Origin: Caulobacter sp.
GTDB lineage: Bacteria > Pseudomonadota > Alphaproteobacteria > Caulobacterales > Caulobacteraceae
Assembly (NCBI GenBank): GCA_028291125.1
Contig: JAQGIN010000314.1
Span: 1 to 10,564, forward strand
Length of the DNA: 10,564 nucleotides
Reading direction: 5' to 3'
Shown here: positions 5,179 through 10,564 of the stretch, piece by piece
How positions within the stretch are numbered: position 1 is the stretch's first letter
Layout of the letters: each line of letters opens with the position of its first letter
The notes under the pieces: model-generated
Seen by the model: only the letters and a program-made list of their open reading frames with translations
Database searches by the model: none
What the model was told of the DNA's origin: nothing
Translations under genes and position numbers: made by a program

Positions 5179-6513
5179 ATGTCCCAGACCTATGACCTGA
5201 TCGTGCGCGGCGGCGAGGTGGTCAACCACGCCGGCCGCGGCCTAGCCGACATCGGCGTGCGGGCCGGCAAGATCGTCGCCATCGGCGACCTTGGCCAGGC
5301 CTCGGCCGGCGAGGTGTTCGACGCCACGGGCCTGACGGTGCTGCCCGGGGTCATCGACAGCCAGGTGCACTTCCGCGAACCCGGCCTGGAGTGGAAGGAA
5401 GACCTCGAGAGCGGCTCGCGCGGCGCGGCCCTGGGCGGCGTCGTCGCCGTGTTCGAGATGCCCAACACCGAGCCGACCACCACCGACCCCGACGCCCTGG
5501 CCGACAAGCTGACGCGCGCCAAGGGCCGGATGCACACCGACCACGCCTTCTATGTCGGCGGCACCCACGAGAACGCGACATTCCTGGGCGAGCTGGAGCG
5601 CCTGCCGGGCTGCTGCGGCATCAAGGTGTTCATGGGCGCCTCGACCGGCAGCTTGCTGGTGCAGGACGACGAGGGGGTCGAGAACGTGCTGCGGCACGTC
5701 AATCGCCGCGCCGCCTTCCACTCCGAGGACGAGTACCGCCTGGCCGAGCGCCGCAGCCTGGCCCGGCCCGGCGACTGGACCAGCCATCCGGAGGTCCGCG
5801 ACGCCCAGGCGGCCATGCAGTCGACCGAGCGCCTGGTGCGCATCGCCAAGTCGCTCGGCAAGCGCATTCACGTGCTGCACGTCACCACCCACCAGGAGAT
5901 CGACTTCCTGGCCAAGCACAAGGACGTGGCCAGCGTCGAGGTCACCCCGCAGCACCTGACCCTGGTCGCTCCCGAGGCCTATGAACGGCTGAAGGGCTTC
6001 GCCCAGATGAACCCGCCGATCCGCTCGGCCGAGCACGTGGCCGGGGTCTGGCGTGGCATCGAGGCCGGCATCGCCGACGTGCTCGGCTCCGACCACGCCC
6101 CCCACACCCGCGAGGAGAAGGCCCGGCCCTATCCGGCCTCGCCGTCGGGCATGCCGGGCGTCCAGACCCTGGTGCCGATCATGCTGACCCACGTGGTCGA
6201 CGGCCGGTTGAGTCTGGAGCGCTTCGTCGACCTGACCAGCCATGGCGTCAACCGCGTCTTCGGCCTGGCCGACAAGGGCCGCATCGCCGAGGGCTTCGAC
6301 GCCGACTTCACCATCGTCGACATGAAGGCGCGGCGGACCATCACCCACGACTGGATGGCCACCCGCTCGGGCTGGACGCCGTTCGACGGCTTCGAGGCCA
6401 AGGCCTGGCCGATGGCGACCATCGTCCGCGGCGTGGTGGTGATGCGCGACGACGAGATCGTCGCCGAGGGAACCGGCGCGCCGGTGCGGTTCCTGGAGAC
6501 CCTGGCGGGATAG
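5179..6513 (+). CDS. Dihydroorotase-family cyclic amidohydrolase
   Basis: Dihydroorotases close carbamoyl-aspartate to dihydroorotate in pyrimidine synthesis; close relatives are allantoinases and hydantoinases. The 444-residue protein has the TIM-barrel amidohydrolase layout with a beta-sandwich formed by both ends. Most metal-site residues are visible: H64, K149 (GIKVFMG, the likely carboxylated lysine), H181 (FHSEDE), H234 (HVLHV) and D305 (GSDHAPH). The first histidine of the usual D-x-H-x-H is replaced: D60-S-Q62-V-H64. Substrate-binding R66 (FREPG) and N96 (MPNT) remain, favouring dihydroorotate. I recall homologues annotated as dihydroorotase with the same DSQVHFREPG, so the change is probably a subfamily trait. 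It may be a second copy beside a canonical pyrC elsewhere. Start: GAGG (5169-5172) lies six bases before the ATG. It probably shares a transcript with the preceding glycosyltransferase. Confidence 0.88.
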   Translation: MSQTYDLIVRGGEVVNHAGRGLADIGVRAGKIVAIGDLGQASAGEVFDATGLTVLPGVIDSQVHFREPGLEWKEDLESGSRGAALGGVVAVFEMPNTEPTTTDPDALADKLTRAKGRMHTDHAFYVGGTHENATFLGELERLPGCCGIKVFMGASTGSLLVQDDEGVENVLRHVNRRAAFHSEDEYRLAERRSLARPGDWTSHPEVRDAQAAMQSTERLVRIAKSLGKRIHVLHVTTHQEIDFLAKHKDVASVEVTPQHLTLVAPEAYERLKGFAQMNPPIRSAEHVAGVWRGIEAGIADVLGSDHAPHTREEKARPYPASPSGMPGVQTLVPIMLTHVVDGRLSLERFVDLTSHGVNRVFGLADKGRIAEGFDADFTIVDMKARRTITHDWMATRSGWTPFDGFEAKAWPMATIVRGVVVMRDDEIVAEGTGAPVRFLETLAG

Positions 6514-6542
6514 GCGGCGCGCTCGACTTTTTCGCGGCGGTC

Positions 6543-6573
6543 TGTCGAATTTCGCCATGCTCGCGCGTCTCTC
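6543..6573 (+). promoter_or_regulatory. Candidate ECF sigma promoter P1 before the first YCII gene
   Basis: TGTCGA (6543-6548) is followed after 17 bp by CGTC (6566-6569) and then TCTC. The same arrangement, with GTCGA, a 17-bp spacer and an identical 11-mer GCGCGTCTCTC, occurs before the second YCII gene. As I recall, ECF42 sigma factors recognise TGTCGA at -35 and CGTC/CGAC-like -10 elements in front of DGPF genes, and an ECF42-like gene lies in this cluster. The site is 45 bp upstream of the YCII start. Confidence 0.65.
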
Positions 6574-6578
6574 CGCCA

Positions 6579-6599
6579 GGCGGCGCGATGGGCGCCGCC
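6579..6599 (+). other. Leader hairpin upstream of the first YCII gene
   Basis: Perfect 8-bp arms GGCGGCGC (6579-6586) and GCGCCGCC (6592-6599) surround a 5-nt loop GATGG. It begins 10 bases after the putative -10 element, so at or very near the 5' end of the mRNA, and ends five bases before the GGGAGA ribosome site. A hairpin in the same place precedes the second YCII gene. A role in mRNA stability or translation is inference. Confidence 0.45.
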
Positions 6600-6614
6600 A
6601 TTTGGGAGACGGCC

Positions 6615-6962
6615 ATGAAATATCTGCTGCTGATCTACAGCGTCGAAGCCACGTTCGCCAAGGCCGCGGCGGCGGGCGGGCTGCCGGCGATCATGGCCGG
6701 CCACGCCCAGCTGCAGGCCGAGCTGGCCGGCCAGGACGTCGCCTGGAGCGCCGCGCGGCTGGAGCCGGTGGCCACGGCCCGCACGCTCGAGAAGGACGGC
6801 GACGGCCGCAGTGTTCACGACGGCCCGTTCGCCGAGACCAAGGAGCAGTTGGGCGGCTTCTACCTGATCGAGGCGGCCGACATCGACGCCGCCCTGGCCT
6901 GGGCGGGGAAGATTCCGTTGCTCGACGGGGCCAAGGTCGAGGTGCGTCCGATCGCGGCGTAA
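6615..6962 (+). CDS. YCII/DGPF domain protein (first of two)
   Basis: This is a small protein of 115 residues with the YCII-related (DGPF) fold, a ferredoxin-like domain. The family opening MKYLLLIYS stands at the N terminus. The signature HDGPFAETKEQLGGFYLIEA and an EVRPI end are present near the C terminus. The biochemical role of these proteins is not established; they are routinely encoded with ECF42-type sigma factors and may be enzymes or sensors in that system. ATG 6615 is chosen over an in-frame ATG at 6588: GGGAGA lies five bases upstream of it, the conserved N terminus begins there, and 6588 falls inside the leader hairpin. It has its own candidate ECF promoter. It is paralogous to the next gene, from which it is separated by 101 bp. 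Confidence 0.9.
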   Translation: MKYLLLIYSVEATFAKAAAAGGLPAIMAGHAQLQAELAGQDVAWSAARLEPVATARTLEKDGDGRSVHDGPFAETKEQLGGFYLIEAADIDAALAWAGKIPLLDGAKVEVRPIAA

Positions 6963-6980
6963 AAAAATCGCGGCGGGCTT

Positions 6981-7011
6981 GGTCGATCCCGGCCAGGCTG
7001 GCGCGTCTCTC
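6981..7011 (+). promoter_or_regulatory. Candidate ECF sigma promoter P2 before the second YCII gene
   Basis: GGTCGA (6981-6986), a 17-bp spacer and CGTC (7004-7007) followed by TCTC repeat the architecture of P1. The first base of the -35 hexamer differs (G for T), and the 11-mer GCGCGTCTCTC at 7001-7011 is identical to P1. It lies 52 bp upstream of the second YCII gene and would also transcribe the sigma factor gene downstream, giving autoregulation. Confidence 0.6.
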
Positions 7012-7019
7012 GTCCGCAA

Positions 7020-7041
7020 GGCCCGGCGAGCCCGCCGGGCC
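7020..7041 (+). other. Leader hairpin upstream of the second YCII gene
   Basis: A perfect 9-bp GC stem (GGCCCGGCG-type arms at 7020-7028 and 7033-7041) closes a 4-nt AGCC loop. It begins 13 bases after the putative -10 element and ends seven bases before the GAGGAAGGA ribosome site. It has the same place and form as the hairpin before the first YCII gene. No T-run follows, so it is not an intrinsic terminator of the upstream gene. Confidence 0.5.
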
Positions 7042-7063
7042 GTGATCGAGGAAGGATCGACCG

Positions 7064-7414
7064 ATGCAGTACGCCCTGCTGATCTACGAGGACGAAAGCC
7101 AATATCGCGACGAGGGCGGCCGCGCCTGGCAGGCGATCATCGAGGCCCACCGGGCCTTCGCCGGCGAGCTGGCCCAGAAGGGGCTGCTCAAGGGCGGAGC
7201 GGGCCTGAAGACGGGCGCCACCGCCACCACGGTGCGCAAGACCCGCGGCCAGTACGGGCTGCACGACGGCCCGTTCGCCGAGGCCAAGGAGCAGCTGGGC
7301 GGTTTCTATCTGATCGAGGTCGCCGACCTCGACGCCGCCCTGGCCTGGGCCCGCAAGCTGCCGCTGTCGGGCGACGGCTCGGTCGAGGTGCGGCCGGTGA
7401 TCGAAGGGACCTAG
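7064..7414 (+). CDS. YCII/DGPF domain protein (second of two)
   Basis: This 116-residue protein is a paralogue of the preceding one. It opens with MQYALLIYEDE and carries HDGPFAEAKEQLGGFYLIEV followed by ADLDAALAWARKLP and an EVRPV ending. The two copies agree almost throughout the C-terminal half and differ more in the N-terminal half, where this one is richer in charged residues. The strong GAGGAAGGA ribosome site (7048-7056), seven bases before ATG 7064, fixes the start. The stop TAG (7412-7414) is only six bases before the start of the sigma factor gene, so the two are almost certainly co-transcribed and may be translationally coupled. The molecular function of the family is not established; linkage to ECF42-type sigma factors is its main known trait. 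Confidence 0.92.
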   Translation: MQYALLIYEDESQYRDEGGRAWQAIIEAHRAFAGELAQKGLLKGGAGLKTGATATTVRKTRGQYGLHDGPFAEAKEQLGGFYLIEVADLDAALAWARKLPLSGDGSVEVRPVIEGT

Positions 7415-7420
7415 CGGCGT

Positions 7421-8653
7421 ATGACGGGGGCGTCCCTCGATCGGGCGGCGCGGGAGGCCGGGGGGCGGGTGATCGCCGCCCTGGCCGCCCAGTTCCGCGA
7501 CCTCGACCTGGCCGAGGACGCCTTCGCCGAGGCCTGCGCGCGGGCGGCGGCGGTCTGGCCGCGCGACGGCGCGCCCCGCGACCCGGCCGCCTGGCTCTAC
7601 GCCGTGGCCCGACGCTCGGCCCTGGACGCCATCCGCCGTCGCCGCACACGTCAGCGCCTGCCGCCCGACCCGCCGGCCCCCGAACCCTCCGCGGAGGAGC
7701 TGTTGACCCGCGACGACCGCCTGATCCCCGACGAGCGGCTGCGGCTGATCTTCGTTTGCTGCCATCCGGCGGTGGCCCCCGACGCCCGCGCCGCCCTGAC
7801 CCTGCGCCTGGTCTGCGGCCTGACCACCCCGGAGATCGCCCGCGCCTTCCTGGTCAGCGAGGGGGCCCTGGCCCAGCGCCTGGTGCGGGCCAAGCGAAAG
7901 ATCGCCGAGGCCGGCATCGCCTTCGAGGTTCCCGGCCCGGAGGCCTGGCCCGAACGGCTGGGCGCGGTGCTGTCGACCCTGGAGGTGGCCTACGCCAAGG
8001 CCCACGAGGACGCGGCCGGGGCGGGCGCTCACGCCGGCTACGCCACCGAGATGCTGGCCCTGACCGCCGTGCTGGCCGAGCTGCTGCCCGACGAGCCCGA
8101 GTGCCTGGCCTTCGCCGCCCTGGTTCGCTACGCCGAGGCCCGCCGCCCGGCCCGGCTGGACGAGGACGGGGCGATGACGCCGCTGTCGGAACAGGATCCG
8201 GCCCTGTGGCGGACGGCCCAGATCGCCGAGGCCGAGGCCCTGCTGCGCCGTGCGGCGCTCTGTCGCCGGCCCGGGCCGCGCCAGCTGCAGGCCGCCATCC
8301 ATGCCGCCTGGTGCGCCCGCCGCGACCTGGCCGAGCCCGCGCCCTGGCCGGCGGTGCTGGCCCTCTACGACGCCCTGCTGACCTGGCGCGACGACGCGGT
8401 GGTGCGGCTGAACCGGTCGGTGGCCTTGGCGGAAGTCGCGGGTCCGGCGGCGGCCCTGAGGGAAGTCGAGGCGCTGAACGCCGACGGCCTGGCCGCCTTC
8501 GGCCCCTATCACGCGGTGCGCGCCGACCTGCTGGCGCGGCTGGGGCGGACGGCCGAATCCCACGCCGCCTATGACCGCGCCCTGGCCCTCGACCCGGCCC
8601 CGGCCGAGCGGCTGTGGCTGGTTCGTCGCCGCGATCGTCTCGTCGCGGATTGA
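7421..8653 (+). CDS. ECF42-like RNA polymerase sigma factor with long C-terminal extension
   Basis: This 410-residue protein is twice the length of an ordinary ECF sigma factor. Region sigma-2 lies at about residues 10-75, with DLAEDAFAEACARA and the -10-binding DPAAWLYAVARRSALDAIRRR. Region sigma-4 lies at about 105-165, with LRLIFVCCHPAVAPDARAA, the helix-turn-helix TTPEIARAFLVSEGALAQRL and RAKRKI. The CCHPA motif and the extension (DUF6596-like from about 185 to 285, then TPR-like helices with AYDRALALDP near the end) mark the ECF42 group. In that group the extension is thought to control activity in place of a separate anti-sigma factor; none is encoded here. AAGGGA lies 11 bases before ATG 7421. 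Two matching candidate promoters lie before the upstream YCII genes, so a self-driven module is likely. The inducing signal is unknown. Confidence 0.92.
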   Translation: MTGASLDRAAREAGGRVIAALAAQFRDLDLAEDAFAEACARAAAVWPRDGAPRDPAAWLYAVARRSALDAIRRRRTRQRLPPDPPAPEPSAEELLTRDDRLIPDERLRLIFVCCHPAVAPDARAALTLRLVCGLTTPEIARAFLVSEGALAQRLVRAKRKIAEAGIAFEVPGPEAWPERLGAVLSTLEVAYAKAHEDAAGAGAHAGYATEMLALTAVLAELLPDEPECLAFAALVRYAEARRPARLDEDGAMTPLSEQDPALWRTAQIAEAEALLRRAALCRRPGPRQLQAAIHAAWCARRDLAEPAPWPAVLALYDALLTWRDDAVVRLNRSVALAEVAGPAAALREVEALNADGLAAFGPYHAVRADLLARLGRTAESHAAYDRALALDPAPAERLWLVRRRDRLVAD

Positions 8654-8683
8654 ACCGCCGTGGGAGGCGCGGGATAAGGGGCG

Positions 8684-10468
8684 ATGGACGGTACCGCTGA
8701 CGCCCCCTTCCGCGACGCCCGCTACGCGCCCCGCGCCCTCGATGTCGAGCGCCGGCCGGACGGAACCCTGATCCTGGCCAATCCGACCCCGTTCTCGCGC
8801 CGCTTCGAGACGATGATCGCGCCGCTCGACCACTGGGCCGCGGCGGCGCCCGATCGGGTGTGGTTGGCCGAACGCAACGGCGAGGGCTGGCGGACGGCGA
8901 CCTATGGCCAGGCCTCGGCGCGGGTGGCGGCCCTGGCCGGGGGTCTGGCGGCCCTGGGCCTGGGCCGCGGCGAGCCGCTGCTGATCCTGGCCCGCAATGG
9001 CCTCGACCATGCCCTGATCGCCTACGCCGCCATGAGCCTGGGGGCGCCGGCCGCGCCGGTGTCGCCGCAGTACGGCCTGGCCGGGGCGCAGTTGTCGCGC
9101 CTGACCCACGCCGTCGAACGGCTGAAGCCGGCGGCGGTCTATGTCGACGACGCGGCCGCCTTCGCCGAGGCCCTGGCCGCGCCGTGTCTGGCCGGTTTGC
9201 CGGTGGTGGCCAGCCGCCACCCTCGCGGCGGCGACATCGCCTTCGCCGACCTGCTGACCGCGACCCCGACGGCCGCCGCCTGCGGTCCGGACGACGTGGC
9301 CAAGCTGCTGCTGACCTCGGGCTCGACCGGCCTGCCCAAGGCGGTGATCTGCACCCACCGCAACATCGCCCTCAACGCCGCCCAGATCGAGGCCTGCTAC
9401 GCCGATCCCGAGCCGCCGGTGCTAGTCAATTCCGCGCCCTGGAGCCACAGCCTGGGGGCCAACGCCATCCTGCACATGGTGCTGCACCGGGGCGGGACCC
9501 TATACGTCGACGCCGGCCAGCCGACCGCCGCCCGCTTCGCCGAGACGGTGCGCAACCTGCGCGAGGTCTCGACCACCTATCACAACATGGTGCCGGCCGG
9601 CTGGGGCCTGCTGGCCGGCGAGCTGGAGCGCGACGACGCCCTGGCCGCCACCTTCTTCGCCAAGGTGCGGGTGCTGCAATATGGCGGGGCGTCGATGGCC
9701 CAGAGCATCCTCGACCGCGTCCAGGCCGTGGCCCTGCGCACCATCGGCCAGCGCGTCACCTTCGCCGCCGGCTACGGGGCCACCGAGACCGGGCCCACCG
9801 CCTGCAACATCCACTGGCTGAACGCCCGCTCCGGCATGATCGGCCTGCCGACCCCGGGCACGGCGGTGAAGCTGGTTCCCGAGGGCGACAAGTTCGAGAT
9901 TCGGGTCAAGGGGCCGCAGGTCTCGCCCGGCTATCTGGACCAGCCGGAGGCCACCCAGGCGGCCTTCGACGCGGACGGCTTCTATCGCCTGGGCGACGCC
10001 GCCCGCCTGGCCGATCCCGACGACCCGGCCGCCGGCCTGGTGTTCGACGGCCGGCTGGTCGAGAACTTCAAGCTGGCCAATGGAACCTTCGTGGCCGCCG
10101 GCGCGCTGCGGGTCGCCGCCGTCTCGGCGATCGGCGGCGCGGTGGCCGACGCCGTGGTCTGCGGCGAGGGCGAGGACGGCGTCGGCCTGATGCTGTTCCG
10201 CGACGCGGCCTTCTGCGACGGTCTGGGCGACGCGGCGGCGGTGATGGCGGCGGTGCGGGCCGGGCTCGAACGGCTGAACGCCGCGGCCAAGGGCGGCGGC
10301 GGCCGGATCAAGCGGGCCCTGATCCTCGACGGCCCGCCGGACGCCGCCTCGGGTGAGCTGACCGACAAGGGCTATCTCAACCAGGCCCTGGCGCGGGGCC
10401 GCCGGCCCAACGAGGTCGCGCGGCTGTTCGCCCAGGGGCCGGACGACGGCGTCATCGTGCTGCTCTAG
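8684..10468 (+). CDS. AMP-dependent acyl-CoA synthetase, feruloyl-CoA synthase-like
   Basis: Members of this ANL superfamily activate a carboxylic acid with ATP and load it onto coenzyme A. The 594-residue protein has the phosphate-binding loop LLLTSGSTGLPKAV (208-221), GYGATETGPT (363-372), FYRLGD (433-438), the hinge-region GRLVENFKLANGTF (456-469) and the catalytic C-terminal lysine K562 in ELTDKGYLNQ. The F-K-L-x-x-G-T-(W/F)-V-x-x-G-x-L-R stretch and the E-(I/L)-T-D-K-G-Y-x-N-Q ending are typical of feruloyl-CoA synthase and related ligases; the true substrate cannot be read from sequence. No hydratase/aldolase (ech) gene of a ferulate pathway is visible nearby. AAGGGG (8676-8681) precedes the ATG closely. 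It starts 30 bp after the sigma gene and may be on its transcript. A thiamine-diphosphate enzyme gene follows. Confidence 0.88.
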   Translation: MDGTADAPFRDARYAPRALDVERRPDGTLILANPTPFSRRFETMIAPLDHWAAAAPDRVWLAERNGEGWRTATYGQASARVAALAGGLAALGLGRGEPLLILARNGLDHALIAYAAMSLGAPAAPVSPQYGLAGAQLSRLTHAVERLKPAAVYVDDAAAFAEALAAPCLAGLPVVASRHPRGGDIAFADLLTATPTAAACGPDDVAKLLLTSGSTGLPKAVICTHRNIALNAAQIEACYADPEPPVLVNSAPWSHSLGANAILHMVLHRGGTLYVDAGQPTAARFAETVRNLREVSTTYHNMVPAGWGLLAGELERDDALAATFFAKVRVLQYGGASMAQSILDRVQAVALRTIGQRVTFAAGYGATETGPTACNIHWLNARSGMIGLPTPGTAVKLVPEGDKFEIRVKGPQVSPGYLDQPEATQAAFDADGFYRLGDAARLADPDDPAAGLVFDGRLVENFKLANGTFVAAGALRVAAVSAIGGAVADAVVCGEGEDGVGLMLFRDAAFCDGLGDAAAVMAAVRAGLERLNAAAKGGGGRIKRALILDGPPDAASGELTDKGYLNQALARGRRPNEVARLFAQGPDDGVIVLL

Positions 10469-10498
10469 CCGCGACAGACAATGGGAATGGAAACCTCG

Positions 10499-10564
10499 AT
10501 GAACGGCGCCGACGCCCTGATCACCACCCTGGCCGACAACGGCGTCACCGCCTGTTTCGCCAAT
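10499..10564 (+). CDS. Thiamine-diphosphate-dependent enzyme, acetolactate synthase-like (N-terminal fragment)
   Basis: The frame runs off the window end, leaving 22 residues: MNGADALITTL followed by ADNGVTACFAN. This matches the start of the TPP-binding N-terminal domain of acetolactate-synthase-like enzymes, in which GA-x-x-L-x-x-x-L-x-x-x-G-V-x-x-x-F-x-N is usually followed by PG. In-frame ATGs at 10481 and 10487 would add six or four residues; 10499 is preferred because GGAA lies upstream and the family N terminus begins MNGA. It starts 30 bp after the ligase stop and is probably co-transcribed with it. The substrate (2-oxoacid decarboxylation or carboligation) cannot be judged from so short a piece. 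Confidence 0.7.
   Translation, partial: MNGADALITTLADNGVTACFAN

Noticed and set aside
6960..6967. Run of seven A residues after the first YCII gene, considered as part of a terminator
   Set aside because: No GC-rich stem precedes it with a T-run on the transcribed strand; it is an A-run on the coding strand and overlaps the stop codon.
7971..7998. Further TGTCGA hexamers (for example in the sigma gene, in ygfZ near 3918 and at the ligase start near 8743) as extra ECF promoters
   Set aside because: None has a CGTC element at the 17-bp spacing, and most lie within coding sequence.
6860..9358. Very long open frame on the minus strand (832 codons) across the YCII, sigma factor and ligase genes
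   Set aside because: It is antisense to four well-supported genes. Its product is Gly/Arg/Gln-rich without recognisable motifs, as expected from the mirror of a GC-rich coding frame.
1..10564. Search for CRISPR arrays, tRNA genes, insertion sequences, toxin-antitoxin pairs or phage genes
   Set aside because: No regularly spaced repeats, cloverleaf-like segments, transposase motifs or compositional breaks were seen; the genes are ordinary chromosomal families.

Overview
The window is very GC-rich and densely coded, and it looks chromosomal. It most probably comes from a Caulobacteraceae genome (Caulobacter or a close relative). The evidence is a 358-residue CcrM-type GANTC methyltransferase with a CtrA-like box and paired GANTC sites in its promoter, an alphaproteobacterial SOS box of the GTTC-N7-GTTC type, and strong C/G preference at third codon positions. 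I see no tRNA, rRNA, CRISPR array, insertion sequence or other sign of recent transfer. No stretch over 300 bases lacks a gene. The two largest gaps (523-647 and 2453-2569) each hold an inverted-repeat element of one dispersed family.

Left half (1-4027): DNA repair and genome maintenance. The C-terminal part of mutY enters on the + strand and converges on a run of four minus-strand genes. Read in transcription order these are ygfZ (folate-binding Fe-S maintenance protein), tag (3-methyladenine glycosylase I), rnhB (RNase HII) and ccrM (cell-cycle adenine methyltransferase). They are spaced by 66 to 117 bases and look individually controlled: tag has its own SOS box, and ccrM its own CtrA box, which overlaps the rnhB stop codon.

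Middle (4028-6513): a 62-bp divergent intergenic region leads to a family 9 glycosyltransferase (heptosyltransferase-like). This is followed 48 bp later by a dihydroorotase-family amidohydrolase whose first metal-binding histidine is replaced by glutamine.

Right half (6514-10564): two paralogous small DGPF/YCII proteins and an ECF42-like sigma factor with a long C-terminal extension. Each YCII gene is preceded by the same candidate promoter, GTCGA-N17-CGTCTCTC, then a GC-rich hairpin, then a Shine-Dalgarno sequence. This suggests a self-contained module in which the sigma factor drives both YCII genes and, through the second, itself. A feruloyl-CoA-synthase-like ligase starts 30 bp after the sigma gene, and the first codons of a thiamine-diphosphate enzyme (acetolactate-synthase-like) follow, possibly read from the same transcript.

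Nothing here is a wholly unknown system. The most rewarding items are the duplicated promoter-plus-leader architecture of the ECF/YCII module, the SOS box at tag, the CtrA/GANTC arrangement at ccrM, and the His-to-Gln change in the dihydroorotase.
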